Source: Thalassospira profundimaris WP0211
GTDB taxonomy: Bacteria > Pseudomonadota > Alphaproteobacteria > Rhodospirillales > Thalassospiraceae
Reading direction: 5' to 3'
Assembly: GCF_000300275.1 (NCBI RefSeq)
Contig: NZ_AMRN01000001.1
Coordinates: 310,001-374,000, forward strand
DNA length: 64,000 bases
The translations under genes and the position numbers were made by a program. Of the stretch, positions 19,256 through 29,588 are shown piece after piece. The first letter of the stretch is position 1; each line of letters starts with the position of its first letter. Under the pieces are notes generated by a model, which did not search any database, was not told where the DNA came from, and saw only the letters and a list, made by a program, of their open reading frames with translations.

Positions 19256-20662
19256 TCAGGCTACGTTTTTGCGTATACCGAGTGCTTCAAGCGCAGCGTT
19301 TAGCGAGTCTTGCTCAAGCCCCGCATACAGGTCGAGTTCATCACTAACCGGTGCCCCAAGAGAGTCTTCGAATACCTTTTGGTTCGATTGTTCGGAGTAG
19401 TTTTTCTGCTCGTCACTGCCAAGATTGGACTGGAAAATCCCGGCCGCACTGACAGGCAGGAAATCCTCGTAGATGATTGGATCGGCACGCAGATATCCCT
19501 GATCGACCAATGCGTTGATCGACCCCGTCAGATCATCTTTCTTGGCGGCGTTCAAACCTGCCTTGGTCGGGCTGTAGCGGAAGAAAGCCAGTTTTTCGAC
19601 ACGCAGGGTTTCATAGTCATCCGGGAAGGCGCGAAAGCGTTCGACCAGTTCGGTTTCATAATCGCGTGCGTTGGAGCCGCCCACATTGATTTGCACAGCA
19701 TGGCGAGTCGCGGCCAGCAACGTATCATAAAGCTTGCGCCCCTCGGCGGTCAGGGCAATACCGCGCTGCTCGATCTCGCCAAAGCGGGCGGTATGGGTGC
19801 CGACCGTTTCATCACGACGATCACCGATAAAGTTCACCCGTTCTTCAAGCGCCTTGAAGCTGGTCTGGCGCAGCAGGATCGGGCAAGACCGTGCGGGCGG
19901 GCCTTCGACAATTGCCTTTGGCGTGATGCCGCGTTTGGGCATGTCTTGCTGCACAGCATCGATATCAAGAGTGCGCGGGGTCAGGTGGTTTATATGCGGC
20001 CCCTTGAAGCAAACCACATCGGCAATCAGGCGATGGGCGTCATGAAGTTTCTGATAGGTTTCAAGCGTTACGGTCGAATCGCTATGCCAACGGAAGGTCT
20101 CCAGTGCCTCGGCAACGAACTGTTCTGCCTGCGTTCGGGTCAGACCGCCGTTTTTCTCTGCCAGATAAATCAGTTTAATGGCATCCGCGGTGAAGATGTC
20201 ACGCTTTGCCAGAATGCCTTCGGCTTCGCTTCGCAGATCTTCGTCTTCGATCAGCTCCAGACGCAAAAGAGACGTGAAGACACGGAACGGATTGCGTTTA
20301 AGCGCTTCCTCGTCAATCGGGCGAAATGCGGTTGAATGCACCGGCACACCAGCAACAGACAAATCATAATAGCCCACCGGATGCATACCCATAACGGCAA
20401 ACAAGCGGCGCATGTTAAACAGTTCTTCTGGTTTGCCGAGCCGGATCGCACCGTGGCGTTCAAGGTCGATACGCTCAAGCTCGCCGTTATGTGCAAGGCT
20501 ATCGGCAAGTTCGGGTTCGGCTTCAAGTTTGCTCTGATTGATCTCGGAAACCAGTTCCATCAGCGTGCCGTATTGCGGCACTTCGCTGCGATACATGTCA
20601 GACATCGCGCTTGAAAACATCGAACGGATTTCATCAGGATGGACAAAGGCGTCTGTCGACAT
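19256..20662 (-). CDS. hglS: 2-oxoadipate dioxygenase/decarboxylase (HglS/YdcJ, DUF1338 family)
   Basis: Family member of HglS, the Fe(II) enzyme that converts 2-oxoadipate plus O2 to D-2-hydroxyglutarate in lysine catabolism of Pseudomonas putida. It has 468 residues against ~464 for HglS. Candidate metal ligands fall where I recall them for HglS: H70 (LERHGAIRLG), H226 (GPHINHLTPR) and a glutamate near 296 (RFGEIEQRG). MGMHPVGYYDLSVAGVPVHS is a family hallmark. The start MSTDAF has GGAGG 4 nt upstream and is preferred over the ATG at 20686. It is transcribed alone. The link to the ALDH7/oxidase cluster 12 kb away is inference. Confidence 0.9.
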   Translation of the reverse strand: MSTDAFVHPDEIRSMFSSAMSDMYRSEVPQYGTLMELVSEINQSKLEAEPELADSLAHNGELERIDLERHGAIRLGKPEELFNMRRLFAVMGMHPVGYYDLSVAGVPVHSTAFRPIDEEALKRNPFRVFTSLLRLELIEDEDLRSEAEGILAKRDIFTADAIKLIYLAEKNGGLTRTQAEQFVAEALETFRWHSDSTVTLETYQKLHDAHRLIADVVCFKGPHINHLTPRTLDIDAVQQDMPKRGITPKAIVEGPPARSCPILLRQTSFKALEERVNFIGDRRDETVGTHTARFGEIEQRGIALTAEGRKLYDTLLAATRHAVQINVGGSNARDYETELVERFRAFPDDYETLRVEKLAFFRYSPTKAGLNAAKKDDLTGSINALVDQGYLRADPIIYEDFLPVSAAGIFQSNLGSDEQKNYSEQSNQKVFEDSLGAPVSDELDLYAGLEQDSLNAALEALGIRKNVA

Positions 20663-20784
20663 GGGGCCTCCAAAAGACGGGATCATAGTGAACCGATGGA
20701 ATGTCCTTGCCGGGCAGGATCATTCCCATTCATCATCAGATGGCAAAATATGGCCCGTTTTCGGGCATGACAAACGACAATTTT

Positions 20785-20817
20785 GCACGAATTCATTCCC
20801 TCAAAGAATGAACGTGC
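20785..20817. promoter_or_regulatory. Inverted repeat upstream of hglS
   Basis: GCACG-aa-TTCATTC (20785-20798) and GAATGAACGTGC (20806-20817) form 12-bp arms with a 2-nt bulge and a 7-nt spacer. It lies in the 222-bp gap between the nucleotide-sugar dehydratase stop and the hglS start. There is no T-run on either strand, so an operator is more likely than a terminator. Confidence 0.5.
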
Positions 20818-20884
20818 AGATCTTTGAAACGAAGAATGAAAATGGGTCGAGCAGGGTCGATTTCCAGTGGAGCGACAAGAAACC

Positions 20885-22834
20885 CTAAGTGGCCGTCTCG
20901 GTTTCGCTGTCATTCCTGTCAGCAAAAATCGACTTCACACCGATCTCCGGCGGTTGGAATTCCGGCACCAACTGGCTGATCAGCTCCAGCGTTTTTGTCG
21001 TGTTACGGTTGGTTGCACTGTCTTCCAGTGCACCAAAAACCTGCTTGATCAGGCTGTAATCCACAACACGCGGGGCCGCCAAAAGCACCCCGTCGGTTTC
21101 GGTCGGAACAGGCGGTTCGGAGTCATGGAAAAGCTCTTCATAAAGTTTCTCACCCGGACGCAAGCCGGTCACCTTGATTTCCACATCCTTGTCAGGCTGC
21201 AAGCCCGACAGCAGGATCATCTGTCGCGCCAGATCGATGATCTTAACCGGCCGCCCCATATCAAGGACGAAGATCTTCCCGCCCTCGGTCACCCCGTGGC
21301 GCCCAAGTTCCGCAGACTGCAGAACAAGTTCCACGGCCTCGGCAATGGTCATGAAGTACCGGGTGATGCCTTCATGCGTGACAGTCAACGGTCCACCTGC
21401 CTCAAGCTGGCGCTTGAACAGCGGCACAACAGATCCGGTTGATCCCAAGACATTGCCAAACCTCACGGTAACAAACCGTGTCGACCCACGCTGATCAAGC
21501 GGCAAGGTTTCCAGCGCCTGACAGTAACATTCTGCCAGACGTTTTGATGCCCCCATGACATTGGCGGGGTTCACCGCCTTGTCGGTTGAAATCAGAACCA
21601 TTGTGCCAACACCAGCGGCACGGCAGGCTTCAGCCACATTGCGCGTACCAAGCGTGTTGGTCAGAATGCCCTCATTGGGGTTGTGTTCGACCAGCGGCAC
21701 ATGCTTGTAGGCCGCGGCATGGAATACGATTTCGGGCTTGTAGAGATCAAAAACCTGACCGATGCGGGTTTGATCGCGCACATCGCCCAGGATGCTTTCA
21801 CGCGGCAAATCGGGGTATTTTTCCGCCATTTCCATATCGATGGCGTAAAGCTGGAATTCCCCGGCATCCAATAAGGTCAGGCTGTCCGGGCCATAGGATG
21901 CAATCTGGCGCACCAGTTCCGAACCAATCGAACCACCTGCACCAGTCACCAGAACCCGCTTTCCGGCAATCATTTCGCGCACACGATCGCGATCCAATCT
22001 GGCCTGCGGGCGACCGAGCAAATCTTCAATCGCCACCGGGCGGATTTGCAGCGGATCGGCCAGGCCTTCGCGCAGATCGCCCAGTTTGGGCAGACGGGCC
22101 AAGGTCATGCCATAGCGATCAGCAATCTCGACCCACTTGGCATTGTCTTCATGACGCAGGGCATCGCCACTCAGCACCAACCGGCGCGGCAAGCCGTGCC
22201 TGCCCTTTTGTAGTTTCTGAATAACGTCTTCGAGCTGATCTACAGTCGCCAGAACGTCAACACCATGCATGTTGCGACCAACCCGGCCCTGAGTCAGCGA
22301 AACAATGCCAATGACCTTAAACGGAGTATTAGCAGATCGTTCAGTTTCACGGATAAAGGCTTCGGCCTCATCGCCAGCCCCAATCAACAAGACCGGAACA
22401 CGTGCTGTTCCCTGACGCACCAGTGCGCGTGCGGTCGATTTGTCCTTGGCAATCCGATAGGTCAGGCGTGCCCCGCCAAGCAAGGCCATCAACAGGAACC
22501 ACTGTATGACTGGCGCCGAACGTGGCATCCAGTCCAGACGTGTGGTCAGAAACAGAACAATAAAAAGAACCGCGACAGCAACCGATACGGCCTTGGCAAT
22601 ACGGATGACATCGTTGAGCGATGCATAGCGCCAAATGCCGCGATACAGACCGAAATACCAGAAGGACACGGCTGCGATCAGCGTGAAAACTCCAGACGAA
22701 AACAGAATATTTTGCGGCGCATAATACACCACGCCATCCCCGACCCGCAGATACAACGCTAACGGGAAGGAGATTGCCGCCATGAAAATATCATGGACAA
22801 AGGCAATATGGCTTCGCTGAAATAATCGCTGCAT
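20885..22834 (-). CDS. Membrane-bound nucleotide-sugar 4,6-dehydratase/epimerase (FlaA1/WbpM/CapD-like)
   Basis: A long polysaccharide-biosynthesis dehydratase of 649 residues, membrane-anchored, that typically converts UDP-GlcNAc to a 4-keto-6-deoxy sugar. Four membrane helices fill residues ~10-125. A first Rossmann-like domain follows (VLLIGAGDEAEAF, ~148-160), then the catalytic SDR domain with GAGGSIG at 298-304, STDKAVNPANVMGASK and AAYKHVPLVEHNP. The active-site Tyr is Met in MGASK, as in WbpM-type dehydratases. It is upstream of hglS and downstream of the sugar-1-phosphate transferase gene on the same strand, suggesting an O-antigen or capsule pair. Confidence 0.93.
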   Translation of the reverse strand: MQRLFQRSHIAFVHDIFMAAISFPLALYLRVGDGVVYYAPQNILFSSGVFTLIAAVSFWYFGLYRGIWRYASLNDVIRIAKAVSVAVAVLFIVLFLTTRLDWMPRSAPVIQWFLLMALLGGARLTYRIAKDKSTARALVRQGTARVPVLLIGAGDEAEAFIRETERSANTPFKVIGIVSLTQGRVGRNMHGVDVLATVDQLEDVIQKLQKGRHGLPRRLVLSGDALRHEDNAKWVEIADRYGMTLARLPKLGDLREGLADPLQIRPVAIEDLLGRPQARLDRDRVREMIAGKRVLVTGAGGSIGSELVRQIASYGPDSLTLLDAGEFQLYAIDMEMAEKYPDLPRESILGDVRDQTRIGQVFDLYKPEIVFHAAAYKHVPLVEHNPNEGILTNTLGTRNVAEACRAAGVGTMVLISTDKAVNPANVMGASKRLAECYCQALETLPLDQRGSTRFVTVRFGNVLGSTGSVVPLFKRQLEAGGPLTVTHEGITRYFMTIAEAVELVLQSAELGRHGVTEGGKIFVLDMGRPVKIIDLARQMILLSGLQPDKDVEIKVTGLRPGEKLYEELFHDSEPPVPTETDGVLLAAPRVVDYSLIKQVFGALEDSATNRNTTKTLELISQLVPEFQPPEIGVKSIFADRNDSETETAT

Positions 22835-22958
22835 GCGGTCCCTTACCGGCAGATTTCTGTTTTTATAAGGATATACCCGCTTGGCGACAGACGGATAAGG
22901 GTTTCTTTTCGCGCTCTGCTCACATCAAGTCAAGCAATGCACGTAATAGCCTGATCGA

Positions 22959-23972
22959 TCAGGTGCCGGGTGTTTCGCGAACCGGCATTCTCACCATCAT
23001 ACCGACAAGCCCCAATACAACGAGCAGTGCTGCAATCACCCGCATCCAGCCCGGTGTATCACTTTGGGCAAAGCAAATAGCAATCAGAATGAGGTTGCTG
23101 ACAAGGATCATGAGCGACACCCGTGCATGCGAAAACCCACGCTGGGTAGCTTTCTGATAGAAATGTTCGCGATGGGCTTGCCAGATCTTCTCGCGCCGCA
23201 AGGCGCGTTTGATCAGGGTAAATGTTGCATCAAACAGGTAATAGGATGGCAAGATCAGTGCGATAGCCCATGCCCCCTCAGACGCGACCTTTAACAACAA
23301 CCATCCCAGAATAAAGCCAAGCGGGATTGATCCGACATCGCCAAGAAACAGTTTTGCCGGATGCCAGTTCCAGATCAGAAACCCGATCATGATCGCAAGA
23401 ATGCCAAGCCCGATATAGCCAAGCCCGATGAATTGCGGCAACGGCACAAAAAGGGCGAGCACAAAAATCCCAAGGCCGATTGAACCGGCTTCGACACCGG
23501 TAATCCCGTCAATCCCATCCATGAAATTGAACAGATTGATGAACCACACCCATGCCAAAACCACCAACACGTGATCCAGCCACATCGGCACCAGTCCGCC
23601 AAGAACCGGTTTATCAAGGGCCAGCATGCCAATAATCACCGCAACAAATTGCAAGGCAAAGCGCTTAGCCGCGGAAAGGTCATGACGATCATCAAGCCAA
23701 CTGAGCAAACCAAGCCCCGCGCAAGCGGCCAGCATCAGCCATTCACCAATAGCCGAAACATCGGTAAAGGCAAAAACGACCGCAACCAGCACAATCAAAA
23801 GCGGCGTCACGGCAAGCCCGCCACCACGCGGGGTCGGTACAGCGTGACTGGAACGGTGATTTGGCATATCAAGGATCGCCTTGCGCCGCAGATAATTCAG
23901 CACCACCCACGTCAGCAACATCGAGCCGATCAGAAAGATGCTTGCAAAGGTCGCAAGTCCGGCAAAAGTCAT
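22959..23972 (-). CDS. Polyprenyl-phosphate sugar-1-phosphate transferase (MraY/WecA family)
   Basis: Integral-membrane GT4-superfamily phosphotransferase that loads the first sugar-1-phosphate onto undecaprenyl phosphate for O-antigen or exopolysaccharide. It has 337 residues and about 11 helices. Family motifs are HRSSHAVPTPRGGG (~39-52), FNFMDGIDGITG with the Mg-binding Asp residues, and LFLGDVGSIPLG. The start MTFAGLATF (23972) gives the family N-terminus; 59 further upstream residues are open but unlike the family. It pairs functionally with the downstream dehydratase. The sugar is unknown, so I give no symbol. Confidence 0.92.
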   Translation of the reverse strand: MTFAGLATFASIFLIGSMLLTWVVLNYLRRKAILDMPNHRSSHAVPTPRGGGLAVTPLLIVLVAVVFAFTDVSAIGEWLMLAACAGLGLLSWLDDRHDLSAAKRFALQFVAVIIGMLALDKPVLGGLVPMWLDHVLVVLAWVWFINLFNFMDGIDGITGVEAGSIGLGIFVLALFVPLPQFIGLGYIGLGILAIMIGFLIWNWHPAKLFLGDVGSIPLGFILGWLLLKVASEGAWAIALILPSYYLFDATFTLIKRALRREKIWQAHREHFYQKATQRGFSHARVSLMILVSNLILIAICFAQSDTPGWMRVIAALLVVLGLVGMMVRMPVRETPGT

Positions 23973-24194
23973 CGTTGGATCGCCCTTATCCCTGTCCCCA
24001 TCAGATTGATCCGTCTGGATTAGCCGGACCCATTCCCTATCGCAAGGCTTTTCACCCTGCCAGCCCCACCATCCTGCCCCCATTCCCGACAAGCCGCACA
24101 GAGCAGCCATGCCACGCAAAACCGTGGTTGATGCTTTACAGTTTGCCATGCTGCGCTTAACTACTGCACATAAACCGAAACCGGAGATATTCCT

Positions 24195-25541
24195 TTGGCA
24201 GAACGTCGTTCCCGTCCATCCCAGCGCACCGCCCCCCGCAAACAGGCGGTCGAGGCACCCGATCCGCGCATGCTTGCGCTCAAGACCCTGCAGGAACTGC
24301 GCGGCCGTGAAGTGACGTTGGACGAACTTCTGTCAAAGCATAGCTATGGTCTGCCGTCGCTTGATCGCAATTTTCTGCGTCAATTGCTGGGCACCACGCT
24401 GCGCCATCTGGGCGAAATTGATGCCGTACTTGCCCCGCGTTATCAACCACCACAGGACCGGGTCGCGGCACGCTTGACGAACATCCTGCGGCTTGGTGTG
24501 GCACAGCTGTTCTTTATGGATACGCCTGACTACGGTGCGGTTGACAGTACGGTCAATCTCGCGCGTGATGCGGGTTTGCATAAATACACCAAACTGATCA
24601 ATGCCGTTCTACGTGGGCTGCAGCGTGACGGCTTTGAATGGCCGGAAGGCGTTGAAGACTGGCAGCTCAACATCCCGGCATGGCTACGCGGATCCTGGAA
24701 AAAGGCCTATGGCGCCGAGATCGCCCAGGGCATTGCCGAAGCAAGCCTTGGCCACGCGATGCTCGATCTGTCGATCAAGGATCGCAGCCAGACCGCCGAG
24801 TGGGCGGAGAAGATGGATGGCATTGTCCTGCCGACCGGGTCGGTGCGGCTTGAACCGGGTCGTCGTATCCGTGACCTTCCGGGTTACAAGGATGGCGACT
24901 GGTGGGTACAGGACGCAGCCGCCGCCATTCCGGCAACCCTGTTTTCGGCCTACAAGAACAAAACCATCTATGACCTGTGCGCGGCACCGGGCGGCAAGAC
25001 CATGCAGCTTGCATCCCTTGGGGCGAGTGCAATTGCAGTCGATAAATCCGAAGGTCGCCTGAAACGTGTGTTTGAAAACCTGGGGCGTGTATCGCTTGGT
25101 GCAGCCGTTGTTACTGGCGACGCCACCGATCTTGCGCCTGATACGCCGCGCGCTGATGCCGTGCTCCTTGATGCGCCCTGTTCGGCCACCGGCACCATTC
25201 GCCGCCATCCGGACATTCTGCTGCGTCAGAATGACAAGCTGATGCAATCGCTTCTTCCCATTCAGACCAAGCTGCTTAATCAGGCGGACAAGCTTTTGAA
25301 TGTCGGGGGCGAACTGATTTATTGCACCTGTTCGCTGCAACCCGAAGAAGGCGAACATCAGGTCAAATCGTTCCTGGCGGATCACCCGAACTATGAACGC
25401 AAAGCCATCACCGCCGACGAACTGGGTGGTTGGGATGAGGCGATCAATGACGCCGGTGAATTGCGCATTCTTCCAATCCATATGGCCGATTTTGGCGGCA
25501 TGGATGGCTTTTTCTGTGCCCGCCTTGTCAAAAAGTCCTGA
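24195..25541 (+). CDS. rsmB: 16S rRNA m5C methyltransferase (RsmB/NOL1/NOP2 family)
   Basis: SAM-dependent cytosine-5 methyltransferase, most likely for C967 of 16S rRNA. It has 448 residues. The N-terminal NusB-like domain comes first (LDRNFLRQLLGTTLRHLGEID), then the Rossmann domain with LCAAPGGKTMQLA, the motif IV cysteine in LDAPCSATGTIRRHPD and motif VI YCTCSLQPEEGE. The start is TTG at 24195, supported by GGAG 8 nt upstream; the next ATG (24270) would remove the start of the NusB domain. It runs divergently from the sugar-phosphate transferase gene and towards rpe. Confidence 0.92.
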   Translation: MAERRSRPSQRTAPRKQAVEAPDPRMLALKTLQELRGREVTLDELLSKHSYGLPSLDRNFLRQLLGTTLRHLGEIDAVLAPRYQPPQDRVAARLTNILRLGVAQLFFMDTPDYGAVDSTVNLARDAGLHKYTKLINAVLRGLQRDGFEWPEGVEDWQLNIPAWLRGSWKKAYGAEIAQGIAEASLGHAMLDLSIKDRSQTAEWAEKMDGIVLPTGSVRLEPGRRIRDLPGYKDGDWWVQDAAAAIPATLFSAYKNKTIYDLCAAPGGKTMQLASLGASAIAVDKSEGRLKRVFENLGRVSLGAAVVTGDATDLAPDTPRADAVLLDAPCSATGTIRRHPDILLRQNDKLMQSLLPIQTKLLNQADKLLNVGGELIYCTCSLQPEEGEHQVKSFLADHPNYERKAITADELGGWDEAINDAGELRILPIHMADFGGMDGFFCARLVKKS

Positions 25542-25673
25542 TTTTCCAACACAAGATCACGGTTTGACACACACAAGGCAGCCATGAGTCCCATTCGGGT
25601 GACATAAGGGGCAATCTGGGGTATGAAGGCCGCGCATTTCCCATATCCCGCATTGCTTCAGGACCTGTGACGC

Positions 25674-26339
25674 ATGACCACGTCAAATATTAAAATTGCA
25701 CCTTCGATCCTTTCGGCGGATTTCGCCCAGCTTGGCGTTGATGTCCGCGCTGTTGACGAAGCCGGTGCTGACTATATCCATATCGATGTGATGGATGGCC
25801 ACTATGTGCCAAACATCACGATTGGCCCGGATGTGGTCAAGGCGCTGCGCACGCACAGTGACAAGGTGTTTGACGTGCATCTGATGATCGCACCGGTCGA
25901 TCCATATATCGAGGCATTTGCCAATGCCGGTTCTGACATCATCACCATCCACGCCGAAGCCGGCCCGCACCTGCATCGCTCGCTGCAGCTGATCAAGTCA
26001 CTGGGCAAAAAGGCTGGTGTCTCGCTCAACCCGTCGACCCCAGAAAGTGTCATTGAATATGTCATGGACATGGTCGATCTGGTTCTGGTCATGACCGTCA
26101 ACCCGGGCTTTGGTGGCCAGAAATTCATTCCAAGCCAGCTTGAAAAGATCAAGCGCATCCGCAAGATGATTGATGCCACCGGTCGTGATATCGACCTTGA
26201 AGTCGATGGTGGCGTAAACCCGGAAATCGCGCCCAAGGTGATCGAAGCTGGCGCCAATGTTCTGGTCGCAGGTTCCGCCACCTTCAAAGGCGGACCGTCT
26301 GAATATGCCAACAACATCCAGGCCATCCGCGGTGCATAA
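25674..26339 (+). CDS. rpe: Ribulose-phosphate 3-epimerase
   Basis: Interconverts ribulose 5-phosphate and xylulose 5-phosphate (pentose phosphate pathway). It has 221 residues, a TIM barrel. Metal- and acid-base segments are visible: [43 protein letters not shown] and [15 protein letters not shown] precedes the ATG at 25674. It follows rsmB by 132 nt and ends at a strong terminator shared with the convergent SDHAF4 gene. Confidence 0.98.
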   Translation: MTTSNIKIAPSILSADFAQLGVDVRAVDEAGADYIHIDVMDGHYVPNITIGPDVVKALRTHSDKVFDVHLMIAPVDPYIEAFANAGSDIITIHAEAGPHLHRSLQLIKSLGKKAGVSLNPSTPESVIEYVMDMVDLVLVMTVNPGFGGQKFIPSQLEKIKRIRKMIDATGRDIDLEVDGGVNPEIAPKVIEAGANVLVAGSATFKGGPSEYANNIQAIRGA

Positions 26340-26364
26340 TCTGCGACAGCGTTGATCGCCCAAA

Positions 26365-26401
26365 CAAGAAAGGCCGGTGCATATCGCTCCGGCCTTTCTT
26401 G
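26365..26401. terminator. Bidirectional terminator between rpe and the SDHAF4 gene
   Basis: CAAGAAAGGCCGG (26365-26377) and CCGGCCTTTCTTG (26389-26401) form a perfect 13-bp stem with an 11-nt loop between convergent genes. The T-rich arms serve both strands. Confidence 0.9.
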
Positions 26402-26422
26402 TATCTGTCTCAAACCCTGCGA

Positions 26423-26686
26423 TCAGAAATCGATGCAGCGGCCCTTGTTTTCCCAATCGCCAAAGCGGGTCGGCTCAGGGCCCTTGGGACCACCAATCTC
26501 ACGGGCCTTGTCGGCAGCTTCCTTGGCGGCCTTGGCTTCGGCAAGCGCATTGATCGCGTCCTGAGACAGTTGAGGTGCGGTTTCCGCCCCCGCAATCTCG
26601 TCAGATGCCGGATTGGCTTCGGCCTGCGGCTCTGCCTTTTCCTTGGGAACTTCGTGGATGACGGTTTCGCGGAACTTTCCGGCCAT
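26423..26686 (-). CDS. Succinate dehydrogenase assembly factor 4 homologue (DUF1674)
   Basis: An 87-residue protein of the SDHAF4/DUF1674 family, which binds flavinated SdhA during complex II assembly; the bacterial role is inferred from mitochondria. The C-terminal signature is EIGGPKGPEPTRFGDWENKGRCIDF shortened here to its core GPEPTRFGDWENKGRCIDF; the N-terminal half is charged and Ala-rich. The start MAGKFRE (26684-26686) has GGAG upstream and is preferred over a 39-residue longer reading. It runs towards rpe; no sdh genes are in the window. Confidence 0.9.
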   Translation of the reverse strand: MAGKFRETVIHEVPKEKAEPQAEANPASDEIAGAETAPQLSQDAINALAEAKAAKEAADKAREIGGPKGPEPTRFGDWENKGRCIDF

Positions 26687-26932
26687 TCGTCTTCTCCTGC
26701 TTTGGGCACGGCCCGGTAAATCACATTTGCCAAAGAAATAACGTCCCCAACCGTGATCGGCAAGTCCGCTTGGCTTCGGGGCCAAGTGTCGACAAACCCA
26801 CATGATTTCAGGCCTTTGGAATCAAACAGGGAATCCTGATGTGGATGCGGACAAAAATTTGGGAAAAACAGACTCTTTCCCGGCGCGCCCAAAGCCGCTA
26901 TTCCAAGCGTACGAGCAAAACAAGGAGAAACC

Positions 26933-29296
26933 ATGCGTCCAATTCCACAGCGTATCGCCGAAGAACTTTCGGTTCGTCCGGAACAGGTCATTGCCACCAT
27001 CGAGATGCTTAATGAAGGCTCCACCGTTCCGTTCATCGCCCGTTACCGTAAAGAAAAAACCGGCGGGCTTGATGACACCCAACTTCGTACGCTGGAAGAA
27101 CGCCTGCGCTATCTGACCGAGCTTGAAGAACGTCGCGCATCCGTGCTTGAAAGCATCCGCGAACAGGAAAAGCTGACGCCGGAACTTGAGGCCGCGATCA
27201 ACGAGGCAGACACCAAGACTCGCCTTGAAGATCTTTACCTGCCTTACAAGAAAAAGCGCCGCACCAAGGCCCAGATTGCCCGCGAAGCCGGGTTGGAGCC
27301 GCTGGCAGATGCACTGTTTAACGACCCGACGCTTGATCCGGAAACCGAAGCCGCCAAATTCGTTGATGCCGAAAAAGGCGTTGAGGACACCAAGGCTGCC
27401 CTTGATGGTGCGCGCCAGATCCTGATGGAACGCTTTGCCGAGGATGCCGACCTTGTTGCCAAGCTGCGTAACCATCTCTGGAATGAAGGTGAAATCACCG
27501 CATCGGTGATCGAGGGCAAACAGGCCGAAGGTGCCAAGTTCTCGGACTATTTCGAGCATTCCGAAAAAATCAAAACCTGTCCGTCACACCGGGCACTGGC
27601 GCTTTTCCGGGGTCGCAACGAAGATATCCTGCAACTGAAACTGACCCTTGGCAAAGAAGACGAAGACCGTCCGCGCAGTCAGCCGGGCCGCGCCGAAGTC
27701 ATGATTGCCGCCCATGTCGGTATTGCCGACAAGGGTCGGGCGGCGGATAAGTGGCTGATGGATACCGTGCGCTGGACCTGGCGCGTCAAACTGTCGCTGT
27801 CGATTGAGCTGGATCTGTTTGGCACCCTTCGTGACTCCGCCGAGGAAGGTGCGATCAAGGTCTTTGCCGACAACCTGAAAGACCTGTTGCTGGCCGCCCC
27901 AGCCGGGCAAAAGGCGACCATGGGTCTTGATCCTGGGGTTCGTACCGGGGTCAAGGTTGCAGTGGTTGATGCCACCGGCAAGCTGGTTGATACCGCAACA
28001 GTTTATCCTTTCCAGCCGCGAAATGACGTCGAAGGCGCGATCAACACCATGGCCGCACTGGCGGCCCGCCATCAGATCGAACTGATCGCGATTGGTAACG
28101 GGACGTTTTCACGTGAAACCGACGAACTTGCCGGTCAGATGCTGAAACGCTTCCCGGCGCTTAAGGCCACCAAGGTCATCGTCAACGAAGCCGGTGCTTC
28201 GGTTTATTCCGCATCGCAGTTTGCGGCCGAAGAATTCCCCGATCTTGATGTGTCGCTCCGTGGGGCGGCATCAATTGCACGTCGTCTGCAAGACCCATTG
28301 GCGGAACTGGTGAAGATTGAACCGAAATCCATCGGTGTCGGGCAGTATCAGCATGACGTATCGGAGACCAAACTGGCCCGATCGCTTGATGCCGTGGTCG
28401 AGGATTGCGTGAACGGTGTCGGGGTTGACCTTAACACCGCCTCCATCCCGCTTCTGACCCGTGTGGCTGGCCTGACCGAGACACTGGCGCGCAATATCGT
28501 TGGGTATCGCGACTCCAATGGGGCTTTCCAGTCGCGTGCTGATCTTAAAAAGGTCGAGCGTCTTGGACCAAAGGCGTTCGAGCAGTGCGCGGGCTTCTTG
28601 CGTATTCGCGGTGCCAACAATCCTCTTGATGCATCGGCTGTGCACCCGGAAGCCTATCCGCTGGTCGAAAAGATCAGCGCCAAGGCCGCCAAGCCGTTGG
28701 CAGAACTGATCGGCGATTCGGCCTTTATCAAAACACTCCGCCCCGAAGATTTCGCCGATGACACATTTGGTGTCCCGACCATCCGTGACATCATCGCCGA
28801 GCTTGATAAGCCCGGCCGTGACCCGCGCCCGGAATTCAAGACCGCCAAATTCACCGAAGGTGTGAATGAGATCAAGGATCTGCGCACCGGCATGAAGCTT
28901 GAAGGTACGGTCACCAACGTCACCAATTTTGGGGCGTTTGTTGATATCGGTGTGCATCAGGACGGCCTTGTTCATATTTCCCAACTTGCTGACAAGTTCG
29001 TCGAAGATCCCCGTCAGGTGGTCAAGGCCGGTCAGATTGTGTCGGTCACCGTCATGGAAGTCGACGCGCCACGTAAACGTATCGGGCTTTCGATGAAATC
29101 CGCACCGGATTACGAAGGCACGCGTGAAAAACGCGCCGACAATCGCGGCGATGCACCGCGCGGCAACCGTCCGCAGCATTCATCAGGCCCGCGCCATCAG
29201 GGTGGTCAAGGTCGTGGCAATGCCGGTGGCAACGCTGGCGGCGATGGCGGTGCAATGGCCGCCGCACTCAAGGCTGCGATGGAACGTCGCAAGTAA
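26933..29296 (+). CDS. tex: Tex family RNA-binding transcription accessory protein
   Basis: A Spt6-like cytoplasmic nucleic-acid-binding protein of 787 residues. Domain order is Tex_N ([38 protein letters not shown]), YqgF-like fold ([16 protein letters not shown], ~residue 333), HhH ([14 protein letters not shown]) and a C-terminal S1 domain ([19 protein letters not shown]). The tail after S1 is Gly-, Arg- and Asn-rich, which should be flexible. CAAGGAGAAACC gives a strong ribosome binding site. It is monocistronic and ends at a good terminator. Confidence 0.96.
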   Translation: MRPIPQRIAEELSVRPEQVIATIEMLNEGSTVPFIARYRKEKTGGLDDTQLRTLEERLRYLTELEERRASVLESIREQEKLTPELEAAINEADTKTRLEDLYLPYKKKRRTKAQIAREAGLEPLADALFNDPTLDPETEAAKFVDAEKGVEDTKAALDGARQILMERFAEDADLVAKLRNHLWNEGEITASVIEGKQAEGAKFSDYFEHSEKIKTCPSHRALALFRGRNEDILQLKLTLGKEDEDRPRSQPGRAEVMIAAHVGIADKGRAADKWLMDTVRWTWRVKLSLSIELDLFGTLRDSAEEGAIKVFADNLKDLLLAAPAGQKATMGLDPGVRTGVKVAVVDATGKLVDTATVYPFQPRNDVEGAINTMAALAARHQIELIAIGNGTFSRETDELAGQMLKRFPALKATKVIVNEAGASVYSASQFAAEEFPDLDVSLRGAASIARRLQDPLAELVKIEPKSIGVGQYQHDVSETKLARSLDAVVEDCVNGVGVDLNTASIPLLTRVAGLTETLARNIVGYRDSNGAFQSRADLKKVERLGPKAFEQCAGFLRIRGANNPLDASAVHPEAYPLVEKISAKAAKPLAELIGDSAFIKTLRPEDFADDTFGVPTIRDIIAELDKPGRDPRPEFKTAKFTEGVNEIKDLRTGMKLEGTVTNVTNFGAFVDIGVHQDGLVHISQLADKFVEDPRQVVKAGQIVSVTVMEVDAPRKRIGLSMKSAPDYEGTREKRADNRGDAPRGNRPQHSSGPRHQGGQGRGNAGGNAGGDGGAMAAALKAAMERRK

Positions 29297-29316
29297 CCTA
29301 TCGCAAAAAGTCTTCG

Positions 29317-29356
29317 AAACGGCGGGATGGCATATACCACTCCGCCGTTTTTCTTT
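29317..29356 (+). terminator. tex terminator
   Basis: AAACGGCGG (29317-29325) pairs with CCGCCGTTT (29342-29350), a perfect 9-bp stem with a 16-nt loop, followed by TTCTTTT. Confidence 0.85.
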
Positions 29357-29420
29357 TGCCCAATCATGCCGATCGGATGAATTGACAGAAGACGGTTTAA
29401 AACCCATGTTGAGCACTCAC

Positions 29421-29508
29421 CAAGGGGAGCCCCGACAGGGGGCTGAGAAACTGCCGCGCAGTGACCCTTTGAACCTGATCCAGTTCATACTGGCGTAGGG
29501 ACGGTGCG
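29421..29508 (+). promoter_or_regulatory. TPP riboswitch (THI element)
   Basis: The conserved thi-box blocks are present in order: GGGGAGCC (29424-29431), GGCTGAGA (29441-29448), GACCCTTTGAACCTGATC (29463-29480) and CTGGCGTAGGGA (29490-29501). It is 81 nt before thiM. No T-run terminator follows, so control is probably by hiding the GGAG ribosome binding site at the thiM start. Confidence 0.95.
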
Positions 29509-29588
29509 AACGCGGATTACGGCGTTTTCCATCTTTCCGACTTCGAACTGGGTCTCCATACGCAAAGTTTCTGCATTGGAGCCTCGAC

